A stretch of DNA of 64,000 nucleotides from Staphylococcus simiae. GTDB taxonomy: Bacteria; Bacillota; Bacilli; Staphylococcales; Staphylococcaceae. The DNA lies in the NCBI RefSeq assembly GCF_002902085.1, contig NZ_PPQR01000022.1, positions 16,076 through 80,075 of the forward strand, in the 5' to 3' direction. The stretch's first letter is position 1; each line of letters begins with the position of its first letter. Below the pieces are notes generated by a model. That model saw nothing but the letters and a program-made list of their open reading frames with translations. It was not told the origin of the DNA and did no database searches. Shown here in pieces: positions 8,635-17,828 of the stretch. Made by a program: the position numbers and the translations under genes.

Positions 8635-9462
8635 TTGTCTACAATCGAAAAATCTGTTTTAACGAGCGATAATTTTACATTGCCTTATACAATTATTAAA
8701 GCTACAACACAACCCTCAAAAGGAATCATCGTCTATTATCATGGTGGCGGACTTGTCTTTGGTAAACCTAATGACTTACCACAAGATTATTTAGACATTT
8801 TGACTCAACATTATGATGTCATATTGGCATCTTATCGTCTTGCACCAGAAGCAACGATAGATCAAATTATTGATGATGCATTAACATGTTTTGATGCCAT
8901 CAAAGAAAACTATCAAGATGTACCAACATTTGTCTTCGGTCGTTCATCAGGTGCTTACTTATCAATGATTGTTGCACGCGATCGCCAAGTTGACGGTATT
9001 ATCGATTTTTATGGTTATAGTCGTTTACAAGTACCTGCATTTTTAAGACCATCAGCATATTTCGAAAAATTAGCTGGTAGCATCACACCTGAAATGATTC
9101 AAACATTAACATCGCAAACGCCAGTTGTTGCCGATCAATTACAACAACGCTTTTTACTCTATGTTTATGCGCGTGGAAAAGCAAACTGGTTCGACATGTT
9201 AAGTTTAGAACAAACAGCATCGATGAAATACAACATTTCACCCAAACAACTGAAGTCATTCCCACCTATGTTTATCGTTCACTGCAAAGGTGATACCGAC
9301 GTACCATTTAGCGAAAGTGAACATATTATCAAACATGTACCGTCAACATCATTTACCCCTTTAGATAAAGACGCCCATGACTTCGATAGAAAAGTGGACG
9401 ACTTTAATAAAGACATCTATCAACAAGCTGTAAATTTTATTGATAATGTTAATCGTAATTAA
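8635..9462 (+). CDS. Alpha/beta hydrolase of the allantoin locus
   Basis: A 275-residue alpha/beta-hydrolase-fold protein. The oxyanion-hole motif YYHGGGLVFG is near residue 35, the nucleophile elbow GRSSGA near 103, an acidic residue in HCKGDTDVPF near 222, and the final His in DKDAHDF near 247, so the triad is complete. HGGG is typical of hormone-sensitive-lipase-like esterases and amidases. Translation starts at TTG 8635, 7-8 nt after GGAGGGA. It is divergent from allC and 22 bp upstream of an M20 amidohydrolase, so the two form a small operon inside the allantoin locus. The substrate is unknown. It might release a purine-derived amide or ester feeding the neighbouring amidase. Confidence 0.8.
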   Translation: MSTIEKSVLTSDNFTLPYTIIKATTQPSKGIIVYYHGGGLVFGKPNDLPQDYLDILTQHYDVILASYRLAPEATIDQIIDDALTCFDAIKENYQDVPTFVFGRSSGAYLSMIVARDRQVDGIIDFYGYSRLQVPAFLRPSAYFEKLAGSITPEMIQTLTSQTPVVADQLQQRFLLYVYARGKANWFDMLSLEQTASMKYNISPKQLKSFPPMFIVHCKGDTDVPFSESEHIIKHVPSTSFTPLDKDAHDFDRKVDDFNKDIYQQAVNFIDNVNRN

Positions 9463-9484
9463 CTAAGAAAAGAAGTGATAATCA

Positions 9485-10753
9485 ATGAATATAAATAATG
9501 TATTAAATCATTTAGCAACTTTTAACGAATTAGGTTATAACCCTGATAATGGTGGTATTAACCGTATCGCTTTTAGTCATCCAGAGCGTATGGCTGCTTT
9601 AAAATTCTCTATGCTTTGCCAACGTGCTGGTTTAGATGTCTATTTCGACTTTATCGGTAATGTTATTGCGAGAAGAGAAGGTAAATACCCTGATCTCAAA
9701 CCTGTAGTCATTGGCTCTCATATTGACACAGTCAAAGACGGCGGTCAGTATGACGGACTACTAGGTGTCATCGGTGCGTTAGAAGTTGTTGAATATTTAA
9801 ATAAACATCACATTGAAACAGACCATCCACTCATTATCATTGCTTTTGCTTGTGAGGAGTCTGCGCGTTTTAATGAAGCAACGATTGGCAGTAAATACTT
9901 AACTGGACAATATAATAGAACATCGTTAAAAGACATTGTAGATAACGATGGCTACGTGTTATATGATATTGTCCAACCATTATCACAAGAAGTGAGAGGT
10001 CAAACCGCATTATTCGAACGAAACCAAATCAAAGCATTTTTAGAATTACATATTGAACAAGGTCCCATTTTAGAAAATAATAACGACGATATTGGTATCG
10101 TGACACATATCGCTGCACCACATCGTTTTAAAGTTACAGTTCAAGGTGTAACAAGCCATTCAGGTTCAACACCTATGCCAATGAGAACTGATGCGCTAAC
10201 AGCTGCTTCTGAAATGATATTAAAAATCGAACAACTTGCACAACAATATACAAATGAAGGTATTGTGGCAACTGTTGGCTATGTTGATGTCTATCCTAAT
10301 ACTATGAATTCTATTCCAGGAGAAGTATCTTTCTTAATTGATATTAGAGGAAAAGATGAAGCAATAAGAGAAGATGTTGTTCAACAAATTTTAAATAGCA
10401 TCGATCAAATTTCAACTCAACGTCATACACACTGCAAGATCACAGATTTAGGTAACGAACATCCTGCTAAATTAAATGCTGAGATGGCTAAAATAACAGA
10501 AAACGTATGTAAACAGCATGGTTTTGAATATAAATACATGTATAGTGGTGCCGGTCATGATGCTATGAATTTCGCTTCCATTGTTCCAACAAGTATGATC
10601 TTTATTCCTTGTAAAGATGGCATTAGCCACTCTCCTTTAGAATCAGTAACAACTGCTCAAATTGCTAAAGGCGTTCAAACTTTGATAGATACAACGCTAG
10701 AGTTAACACATAAAACAACAACACTAGAGGATTTTGATAATCAGGTCATTTAA
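9485..10753 (+). CDS. M20 amidohydrolase (allantoate / N-carbamoyl-amino-acid hydrolase type)
   Basis: A 422-residue paralogue of AllC. Metal ligands are intact: GSHIDTVKDGGQYDG, ACEESARF, LELHIEQGPILE and CKDGISHSP. The dimerisation insert around THIAAPHRFKVTVQG is family-typical. Members hydrolyse ureido groups of allantoate, ureidoglycolate, N-carbamoyl-amino acids or beta-ureidopropionate, so the exact substrate is open. Because AllC is present separately, a second ureido compound is plausible. It is co-transcribed with the alpha/beta hydrolase at 8635. Its last codons are part of a 47-bp direct repeat that continues past the stop. AAGAAG with a normal spacer precedes the ATG. Confidence 0.82.
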   Translation: MNINNVLNHLATFNELGYNPDNGGINRIAFSHPERMAALKFSMLCQRAGLDVYFDFIGNVIARREGKYPDLKPVVIGSHIDTVKDGGQYDGLLGVIGALEVVEYLNKHHIETDHPLIIIAFACEESARFNEATIGSKYLTGQYNRTSLKDIVDNDGYVLYDIVQPLSQEVRGQTALFERNQIKAFLELHIEQGPILENNNDDIGIVTHIAAPHRFKVTVQGVTSHSGSTPMPMRTDALTAASEMILKIEQLAQQYTNEGIVATVGYVDVYPNTMNSIPGEVSFLIDIRGKDEAIREDVVQQILNSIDQISTQRHTHCKITDLGNEHPAKLNAEMAKITENVCKQHGFEYKYMYSGAGHDAMNFASIVPTSMIFIPCKDGISHSPLESVTTAQIAKGVQTLIDTTLELTHKTTTLEDFDNQVI

Positions 10754-10815
10754 CACATTAAACAACAACACTAGAGGATCTTGATAATCAGGTCATTTAA
10801 CACATTAAACAACAT
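10705..10815 (+). repeat. 47-bp tandem duplication across the amidase stop codon
   Basis: A unit containing ACAACACTAGAGGAT and GATAATCAGGTCATTT occurs at about 10705-10751 and again at 10752-10798 with two mismatches, followed by a third partial copy of about 15 bp. The first copy encodes the last 15 or so residues of the amidase; the second is untranslated. The period is 47 bp, which is not a multiple of three, so the extra copy could be tolerated only after the stop. It looks like a recent replication-slippage duplication. Confidence 0.9.
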
Positions 10816-10856
10816 AAAGGAGCTGCAACTTCAATCGTCGCAGCTCCTTTTTTTAG
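10816..10856. terminator. Bidirectional terminator between amidase and allB
   Basis: An 11-bp perfect stem, AAAGGAGCTGC pairing with GCAGCTCCTTT, has a 13-nt loop. T runs follow it on the plus strand, and A/T flanks lie on the other side. It separates two convergent genes. Confidence 0.88.
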
Positions 10857-10869
10857 TTCTATATATGCA

Positions 10870-12234
10870 TTAAATAAATTGTCCATCTTTGGCATCAGTG
10901 ACGCCATTTTCTTGGCTATAAACTTCTTTACCACGTAAAATTGTTCTAGCTACTTGAGCGCCAATTTCTCTACCAATATATGGGCTCATTTGATTGCGAT
11001 ATGCTAGGTCTTCAGCTTTTAAAGTGTAAGAACTATTTGGATTAATAAATACGAAGTCTGCATCTTTACCGATTGCAATGCTTCCTTTACTATCTAAACC
11101 AAAACGTTTAGCAGGTGCTGTCGCAATAATATCAGCAAATCTTTCTAATGACATATCACGTTTTTGAACACCTTCATCATATAACACATCGACGTTATTT
11201 TGGATACCTGCAATACCGCCCCATGCTTCGAAAGCATTGTCAGTATCTTTTAAATCCGGTGTACATGGTGAATGATCTGATGTTACAAAATCAATATCGC
11301 CATTTTGTACACGATCCCACATACCTTCTAAACGTGATTGTTCACGAATTGGTGGAGAACATTTAACAACTGGACCAATATCGTCTAATTCTTCTTTATA
11401 GAAGTATAGATAATGTGTACATGTTTCACATGTTACGTCGACACCTTCTTGTTGTGCTTTAACAATTTCTTCGACACCTTCTTCACATGCAACGTGAACA
11501 ATGTGTAAACGACATCCTGTTTCTTTAGCAAATAAGATTAATTTACGAATCGGTTCAACTTCAGTGAATACTGGACGAGAATCTACATATGCACTTAATG
11601 TTGTTTCACCATTTTTATATGCAATCTCACCTAATTTATCAGTAATATTAGCATTTTCAGCATGTACTGATAAAATCTTACCAGTTTTAGCGATTTGCTT
11701 CATACCTTCATACAATGAATAATCATCGACATTTTCAAAGTCGCCTTCAATTGAACGATCTCCACAAGTTGCTAAGAATGCTTTATAAGCAACGACACCA
11801 GCGTCATCTAATTCTTGAATACCACCATCTAAATTGTAAGGCACTAAACCACCGTAACTAGCTACATCAACTGTTAAATCACCTTTACCAGCATCAAATT
11901 TTTCTTCAATTGATGCTTTATCTGTTGTAGCAGGAACTTGGTTTAATGGCATTTCAACAAATGATGTCACGCCACCTTTAGCAGCTGCACGTGTACCTGT
12001 GTCATAGCCTTCCCAACCATCACGGTAACCGCCACCTGGATCTGTTATATGCACGTGTGCATCCACCATACCTGGAGATACGACTTGGCCTTGTGCATCG
12101 ATAACTTTATCAGCATCACCAGTTAATGTTTCAGCTATTGCTGTAATCTTACCGTCTGTTACACCTACATCTACATGCTTTGCGCCATCTTCTAAAATAA
12201 CTAACCCATTTTTAATAATTAAATCGAATGTCAT
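10870..12234 (-). CDS. allB: Allantoinase
   Basis: A 454-residue dihydroorotase-type cyclic amidohydrolase that matches E. coli AllB over its length. Metal ligands are visible: DAHVHITDPG (His-X-His, near residue 59), the carboxylated-lysine context VVAYKAFLATCGDRS, SVHAEN, LHIVHVACEEG and the catalytic Asp in VTSDHSPC. It opens the hydantoin ring of allantoin to give allantoate. A few extra residues (GGGYRD) follow the HxH motif compared with E. coli. Its ATG shares one base with the stop of the upstream permease, so import and the first catabolic step are translationally coupled. Confidence 0.95.
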   Translation of the reverse strand: MTFDLIIKNGLVILEDGAKHVDVGVTDGKITAIAETLTGDADKVIDAQGQVVSPGMVDAHVHITDPGGGYRDGWEGYDTGTRAAAKGGVTSFVEMPLNQVPATTDKASIEEKFDAGKGDLTVDVASYGGLVPYNLDGGIQELDDAGVVAYKAFLATCGDRSIEGDFENVDDYSLYEGMKQIAKTGKILSVHAENANITDKLGEIAYKNGETTLSAYVDSRPVFTEVEPIRKLILFAKETGCRLHIVHVACEEGVEEIVKAQQEGVDVTCETCTHYLYFYKEELDDIGPVVKCSPPIREQSRLEGMWDRVQNGDIDFVTSDHSPCTPDLKDTDNAFEAWGGIAGIQNNVDVLYDEGVQKRDMSLERFADIIATAPAKRFGLDSKGSIAIGKDADFVFINPNSSYTLKAEDLAYRNQMSPYIGREIGAQVARTILRGKEVYSQENGVTDAKDGQFI

Positions 12235-13718
12235 TATTGTCTCTCCTCCAAATTCGAATTTTTGTTACGAGATTCATGTACTAAATGTAATAAAATGTAT
12301 ACTACACCTGTACTGATAAAACCAATAAACCAAGAGAAATCTGCAATAATTCTAAATGCAGGGATAAATCCTAGTAGTGAAATAACTACACCCACAATTG
12401 TAGCAATATATGCAGGGATATTAATTCTCTTCAAATCTTTAGGTTTATTATTTAAATCGAAATATAATTTATCAATGTTGATTTTACATTTCGAAATAAA
12501 GTAAAAGTGAACAATCATTGCGCCTGCTACTGGCCCTAAAATAGCACCAATGGCATTTAAGAATACAAAGATACTATCTTGGTTTTCCATCATTTTCCAT
12601 GGCATGATAACAATACTTAAGATAGATGCAATCATTACACCACGTTTATAGTTAATCCATTTTGGCATCAATGCTGTTAATTGATAGGCTGCGGGTATAA
12701 TGTTACTCGTCGCGTTAGTAGAAATCGTTGTCATTAATAGCACACCTGTTGCAATTAGAATAGCCCAAATGCTATCCCATTCATTAATAATCGTTAGGAT
12801 ATTCCATTCTTGATGTCCTAGTGCAATTGAACCACCAATAATAATAAACACACTAGAAATCGCAAATAATAAATGTGCTACCACAATACCAGAAATTTGA
12901 CCTACAACTTGAGAGCGTGTTGATTTCGCATTTTGAGTGAAATCTGCTACACTTGCTCCTGGTCCTGCCCAGACACCTAACAATGAGTTAAAGATTAAGA
13001 TAAATGTTAGAATTGCAGGATAAATGATGCCAGATGTTTTAGTTGTAATATCGTAATTCATAATATTATGCCAACCACCGGCTGTCATGTAACCCCATAT
13101 TGCCATACCACCAAAAACGATGTAAATAAGTGGATTTAAAATAGCTGTAAATTTATTTAGCGTTTCTCCACCACCAATTCCTATACCAAAGTTAATTGCC
13201 CAGAAGATTAAGAAGGCAATTAAAGCAGGAATTGTAATACCTAAAATCGTATGACCATTACCGAAATCTTCATAACCAGGAATCAGTTTGTTCATTAATA
13301 TTAGTAATGCTTGGGATCCAGCAAAAGTTTGAATACCAAACCAGCCGATTCCAGCTACCACACCACGTAAGATGCCAGGTAATTTCGCACCTGCATCACC
13401 GTATGTGTGTCGCAATTGCATGGCAAATGGTATACCATATTTTGAACCTGCATAACCGTTAAACACTAGTAACATTGCAATAAGAAATGAACTAATGACT
13501 AACGAGAACATCACTTGTAGTGGTGATAAACCGAGCAGTAAAAAGCCACCTACTGCAGTATAGTTAGGAATATTGTGAACAGCACCCATCCATAAAGTGA
13601 AGAAGTTAAATGCTGAACTGTTGCGTTGTGAACTATTTTTAGGCATGATATCTTTGTTATAACCTCGACGTTCAAAAAACGCTTCGTCATATGATGCCTC
13701 GTATGCTTCTTTACTCAT
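12234..13718 (-). CDS. Allantoin permease (NCS1 family)
   Basis: A 494-residue polytopic protein with about 12 hydrophobic segments. NCS1-family hallmarks are present near the N-terminus: NFFTLWMGAVHNIPNYTAVGGF, then YGIPFAMQLRHTYGDAGAKLPG and GIGWFGIQTFAGSQAL. The closest functional homologues are E. coli YbbW/AllP and B. subtilis PucI, which take up allantoin. Linkage to allB and the divergent PucR regulator supports that substrate. GGGGG lies 14 nt upstream of the ATG, which is rather distant. The protein sits in the cytoplasmic membrane. The substrate is inferred from genomic context. Confidence 0.88.
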   Translation of the reverse strand: MSKEAYEASYDEAFFERRGYNKDIMPKNSSQRNSSAFNFFTLWMGAVHNIPNYTAVGGFLLLGLSPLQVMFSLVISSFLIAMLLVFNGYAGSKYGIPFAMQLRHTYGDAGAKLPGILRGVVAGIGWFGIQTFAGSQALLILMNKLIPGYEDFGNGHTILGITIPALIAFLIFWAINFGIGIGGGETLNKFTAILNPLIYIVFGGMAIWGYMTAGGWHNIMNYDITTKTSGIIYPAILTFILIFNSLLGVWAGPGASVADFTQNAKSTRSQVVGQISGIVVAHLLFAISSVFIIIGGSIALGHQEWNILTIINEWDSIWAILIATGVLLMTTISTNATSNIIPAAYQLTALMPKWINYKRGVMIASILSIVIMPWKMMENQDSIFVFLNAIGAILGPVAGAMIVHFYFISKCKINIDKLYFDLNNKPKDLKRINIPAYIATIVGVVISLLGFIPAFRIIADFSWFIGFISTGVVYILLHLVHESRNKNSNLEERQ

Positions 13719-14063
13719 ATCGGTTTCAGTTAGCCCCCTTTAATCGTACATAAAATGTGAGAGTTACGAACAATAACACCCCAGACAAACCGTCACTTCA
13801 TAACCACAATAACTGGAACAACCTGTATCATTCGGTTTGTACTTTATGTAATTTCGTCTCTCTTTATGATTAGTTTATTAGTAATGTAAGCGTTTTTCTT
13901 TATCGCTTTTGACATATTTTTTTTGCGTTTTGTCACAAACTGACAAATAGTGTGGCAATTTCCTACAATATTTTGTGAATATTGCATATAATAGAGTTAA
14001 GTTTATACAGTAAATTATATTTCTATACATCATACCCTATTTTGACTCAGAAGGAGGTTCCTT
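13719..14063. promoter_or_regulatory. Divergent control region between the permease and pucR
   Basis: This 345-bp gene-free stretch holds the control signals of both divergent units. On the plus strand a TATAAT (13987-13992) is the likely -10 of pucR; the matching -35 (TACAAT, 13964-13969) is poor, so an activator is plausible. Two inverted repeats with identical 7-5-7 geometry are seen. The first is TTTGTCA-CAAAC-TGACAAA at 13929-13947, and the second is CAATATT-TTGTG-AATATTG at 13966-13984, which covers the weak -35. A cre-like sequence, TGTAAGCGTTTTTC (13885-13898, two deviations), lies on the permease side. PucR and CcpA are the natural candidates for binding. Confidence 0.55.
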
Positions 14064-15683
14064 ATGGCCAGTCTACGCGACATTTTATCTATGCCTCAAT
14101 TTAATGAATTTTCATTAATCAATCATCACGGTAACTTAGATACCATTATTGAAGGTTTAGATATTACTGAAAATAGCGACATTAAACATTTTACGAAACC
14201 CAATACTTTTATCCTGACAACTGGATTACTCTATCAAGATGATCAACAAGGATTAATTCAACTCATTCGTGATTTAAAAGATGTAGGCGTTACAGGATTA
14301 GGTATTAAAGTTTCACGCTTTTTACATGCTATCGACCAAGAAGTTATTCGCATAGCAGATGACTTAGCTTTTCCATTGATTGAAATTCCAGAAAATTGGA
14401 ATTTAGGTGACGCATCACACCATATATCAGCAGTTATTGAAAATGCCAAAACTGAAAAATTAAATTACGCATTATATATCCAACAAGAACTCAATCAATT
14501 ATTAATAAAGGGATTCGATGTTGACACCATGATTCAATTTTTAAGTAAGCGTTTAGGTGTACCAATTTTATTATTCGATCCGTTTAAACGACCTATTTCA
14601 ATGAGTCAACACTATCAACATCAAAGATCACTTATTAATGATCATATTAAATATTTCAAACAACATATTTCAGAGATTGAACGCGATGATAGACGTTCAG
14701 TATTCGTCAAAGAAAATCAAATCATTTATAAAGTTAGAAGTTATAACTATTTTCCATATTATTTAATGGTCGCTCAGTCAGACAAATTGACTTACCCATT
14801 CAGTCTATTGACCATCGAACAAGTTGTTAGTGTGCTAAGCTTTTCCATTTATAAATCAGCTAAAATTGAAGAAGCTGAACAAAATGAAATTAACCGTTTC
14901 TTTGAATCTTTAGTTCTTAATGATAGTGATACTGCTTTATCAGTCAAACAGCATCCACAACTACTAGAGCGCTACAATATCTATAATTCAAAATACTATC
15001 AAGTTGTGACCTGTAGTATAGATGAAACTCAAAAATTAGAGAACAGTAACTATTTGTATGAGAGACAATATTTGACGTTCCAATGGTTACTCCATAAATT
15101 TTCTGATTTAGATTCAAAAATAAGCATTTATAAAATACCTAGTAATGATCAATTTGTCATTTTATTACAAAATAGACATCATTATTTCTGGGATTACTTA
15201 AAGTTGATTCAACAAGATTTCCATAACTTTTTTGAAGGTAGCTTATCTTTTGGTGTTGGTAATGAAGTAACAGAGTTTTCACAGTTACCTTACTCATACT
15301 TTGAAGCATCAGAAGCACTTAATAATATCCGTGCTAAAGGGCAGTTTGAACAAATCGAAAGCTATCGTTCAAAAGATATCAGCGAACTGTTACAATTAAT
15401 ACCATCTAATAAATTGATACCTTTTATTAAGTATACACTTGGTGAATTGGCTAATCCAAAGACTAAAAAAGAAGCAGAATTAAAACAAACTTTACGTATT
15501 TATATGGATAATCATTGCGACATTACTAAAACAGCTGAACAAATATTTATTCATCGTAATACTGTAAAATATCGTATTAATAAGTGCGCACAAATTTTAG
15601 ATACGACCATTGAAGATCCTGATATTTCACTTAATCTTCGTTTAGCATTATATGCCTCAGAATTAGTAGATTTAAATCATTAG
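14064..15683 (+). CDS. pucR: PucR-family transcriptional regulator
   Basis: A 539-residue regulator with PucR architecture. The N-terminal purine-catabolism domain spans roughly 8-125, a CdaR-type GGDEF-like domain lies in the middle (about 280-410), and a PucR C-terminal helix-turn-helix covers about 485-535 with the segment ITKTAEQIFIHRNTVKYRINKC. B. subtilis PucR controls purine catabolism and responds to allantoin-pathway intermediates. It is transcribed divergently from the permease-allantoinase genes. AGGAGG lies 6 nt before the ATG. The expected role is pathway activator or repressor; which ligand is sensed cannot be read from sequence. Confidence 0.85.
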   Translation: MASLRDILSMPQFNEFSLINHHGNLDTIIEGLDITENSDIKHFTKPNTFILTTGLLYQDDQQGLIQLIRDLKDVGVTGLGIKVSRFLHAIDQEVIRIADDLAFPLIEIPENWNLGDASHHISAVIENAKTEKLNYALYIQQELNQLLIKGFDVDTMIQFLSKRLGVPILLFDPFKRPISMSQHYQHQRSLINDHIKYFKQHISEIERDDRRSVFVKENQIIYKVRSYNYFPYYLMVAQSDKLTYPFSLLTIEQVVSVLSFSIYKSAKIEEAEQNEINRFFESLVLNDSDTALSVKQHPQLLERYNIYNSKYYQVVTCSIDETQKLENSNYLYERQYLTFQWLLHKFSDLDSKISIYKIPSNDQFVILLQNRHHYFWDYLKLIQQDFHNFFEGSLSFGVGNEVTEFSQLPYSYFEASEALNNIRAKGQFEQIESYRSKDISELLQLIPSNKLIPFIKYTLGELANPKTKKEAELKQTLRIYMDNHCDITKTAEQIFIHRNTVKYRINKCAQILDTTIEDPDISLNLRLALYASELVDLNH

Positions 15684-15800
15684 TAACTTTGATTGATTAT
15701 TGTTTCATAAGTTATTTAAAGGCTTAACTAATGATTTATGACAATGATACTGCGCTAGTTTATCTTTATAACACCGTTATGATTATCAAATGCAATATTC

Positions 15801-15847
15801 AAAAAAGCTTATCGTACATTTTTACCACGTACGATAAGCTTTTTTGC
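15801..15847 (+). terminator. Terminator of pucR
   Basis: A 17-bp perfect stem, AAAAAAGCTTATCGTAC pairing with GTACGATAAGCTTTTTT, has an 11-nt loop and ends in a T run. It lies about 115 bp after the pucR stop. Confidence 0.85.
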
Positions 15848-16416
15848 CTTAATAACCCCCACTCAAATTTGTTCTCTTTCAAATTTGACAAATATATAAT
15901 TATTCACTTTTTCTTTAGGTTCTCTCCCAAATTGGACTGATACATAATTATTTTTTAAACCTCGCTATGCCCAACCTTGCCCGTCTTGCACATTAAAGTA
16001 AAAATTTTATTTATAAAATTTTTCTATGACGGGTCCCTGCATTGCATGAAAAAACTGGATAACCAGTTTTTCTGTGTTGGGTCCCTTCCTAGGGTGCTGT
16101 CTCAGGAGTCTCGGCTACAAAATAATTTATATTTTAAATTATTTACTTTTTATTTATCAGTTCTGAAAAAAAGAGAACCTTTCTTTATCAGTCCTGAAAA
16201 ATAAAAAACACTCAATTTTCGCCCACAAAAATTCATCATAGTTTCAAACTATTTATTATTAGTTATTTTATATTAGTCGATGATTATAACTAACTATACA
16301 ATAAAGTTAAGTTTTCAGATTATTTAGAATTAGTGGTTGTATTGTGCTATTAAAATTTTTCCTAGCAATCAAGCATGCTTTATTTATGTATTGACTTAAA
16401 CAAAGGGGTTGTGCAA
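15848..16416. other. Gene-free stretch holding a STAR-like repeat and an AT-rich leader
   Basis: The gap contains the STAR-like element at 15917-16179, flanked by partial end copies (15869-15915 and 16180-16205). About 200 bp of AT-rich sequence follows, with no recognisable gene, before the YjiH-type gene. The short frames here translate only repeat sequence. Confidence 0.7.
15917..16179 (+). repeat. STAR-like composite element A
   Basis: The element is bounded by inverted ends, GGTTCTCT (15917) and AGAGAACC (to 16179). Behind each end is GGACTGATAC/AATAA in opposite orientation. Inside, a CCCAAC...GTTGGG hairpin module (15970-16081) is interrupted by a second module with arms CCCGTC (15980) and GACGGG (16028) around its own inner palindrome. 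Both modules finish with TCCC. Confidence 0.85.
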
Positions 16417-17730
16417 ATGAATACATATCACAAGTACGCCAAGCAACCTAGTGCTTGGAGATTCTACATTTACAGTTTAATTGGTATACTATGTTTCTTT
16501 GTTCCAATTACATTGAACGGTAACAATACGATATTAGTCGATCATGTCCATTTAGTAATTAGGTCACTATTAGGACCAGCGATGCCATATATTGCCTTAA
16601 TTATGATAGTCATTGGTGCATTATTACCCATCATACGCGGCACTTTCAAGACATCTATAACTAACTTTATCATCACGTTATTCAAACTGGCTGGTGCAGT
16701 CATTGGTATCATGTATGTTTTTCATCTTGGTCCTGCTATTTTGTTCAACAAAGATTATGGTCCATTTCTATTTGATAAGTTAATGATGCCTCTTAGTATA
16801 TTGATACCAGTTGGCGCTATCGCATTATCATTGTTAGTTGGTTATGGTTTATTAGAATTTGTAGGCGTATTTATGGAGCCTATTATGCGACCAATCTTTA
16901 AAACACCTGGTAAATCAGCAGTCGATGCCGTAGCTTCTTTTGTCGGAAGTTATTCCCTTGGCTTACTAATTACTAATCGCGTATACAAACAAGGAATGTA
17001 TAACAAGCAAGAAGCCACAATTATTGCTACAGGTTTTTCAACCGTGTCTGCAACATTTATGATTATTGTTGCTAATACACTTGGATTAATGTCGCATTGG
17101 AATTTATATTTTTGGATAACATTAAGCATCACGTTCATAGTTACAGCAATCACGGCTTGGTTACCTCCAATAGCTAATGAATCAACAGAATACTATAACG
17201 GTCAACAAGGTGAAGAAGAAGTTGAAATTCAAGGTAGTCGTTTAAAGACAGCTTATGCTGAAGCTATGAAACAAAATGCTAAGACACCTTCATTAGTGAA
17301 AAATGTTTGGGATAATGTTAAAGATGGTTTAGAGATGACCGTTGGGATATTACCATCTATTTTATCAATTGGTTTCCTTGGTCTAGTCATCGCCAATTTC
17401 ACACCACTTATTAGTTGGGTGAGTTATATTTTTTATCCATTTATTTATCTATTCCCGATACCTGATAAACACATGCTTGCCGAAGCATCAGCTATTTCTG
17501 TTGTTGAAATGTTTTTGCCGTCGCTACTCGTTGCTAAAGCCGCTGCCAGCACTAAACTCGTTGTCGGTATCGTTAGCGTGTCAGCAGTTATCTTTTTCTC
17601 AGCCTTGGTACCTTGTATTATGGCTACTGAAATTAAGATACCTGTGTGGAAGTTAGTCGTTATTTGGTTTATTAGAGTAGCACTATCACTATTATTCGCC
17701 ATACCAATTGCGTTACTCCTTTTTGGCTAA
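16417..17730 (+). CDS. YjiH-family membrane protein (nucleoside-recognition GATE domain)
   Basis: A 437-residue integral membrane protein with about 10-11 hydrophobic segments and a hydrophilic loop near 240-290. The region DAVASFVGSYSLGLLITNRVYKQGMYNKQEATIIATGFSTVSATFM is typical of the GATE (nucleoside recognition) domain in YjiH-family proteins. A repeat of the fold lies in the C-terminal half with AEASAISVVEMFLPSLLVAKAA. ATG 16417 is chosen over 16375 because AAAGGGG precedes it by 8 nt. The substrate of this family is not established. Its position between the allantoin and pseudouridine loci suggests nucleobase or nucleoside traffic, but that is inference. Confidence 0.72.
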   Translation: MNTYHKYAKQPSAWRFYIYSLIGILCFFVPITLNGNNTILVDHVHLVIRSLLGPAMPYIALIMIVIGALLPIIRGTFKTSITNFIITLFKLAGAVIGIMYVFHLGPAILFNKDYGPFLFDKLMMPLSILIPVGAIALSLLVGYGLLEFVGVFMEPIMRPIFKTPGKSAVDAVASFVGSYSLGLLITNRVYKQGMYNKQEATIIATGFSTVSATFMIIVANTLGLMSHWNLYFWITLSITFIVTAITAWLPPIANESTEYYNGQQGEEEVEIQGSRLKTAYAEAMKQNAKTPSLVKNVWDNVKDGLEMTVGILPSILSIGFLGLVIANFTPLISWVSYIFYPFIYLFPIPDKHMLAEASAISVVEMFLPSLLVAKAAASTKLVVGIVSVSAVIFFSALVPCIMATEIKIPVWKLVVIWFIRVALSLLFAIPIALLLFG

Positions 17731-17828
17731 ACGCTGTGTTGTAGGTGTGAATTCGATGATTAAGTATCAACGTCACTAACGCCATCATACTTTTTATAAG
17801 TTTATGTATGATGATATAACTAAAAAAT

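Noticed and set aside
15977..16204. 75-residue open frame inside the repeat element (and a similar 109-residue frame at 25089-25418)
   Set aside because: They translate the STAR-like repeat itself, have no ribosome-binding site and share sequence only because the DNA repeats do.
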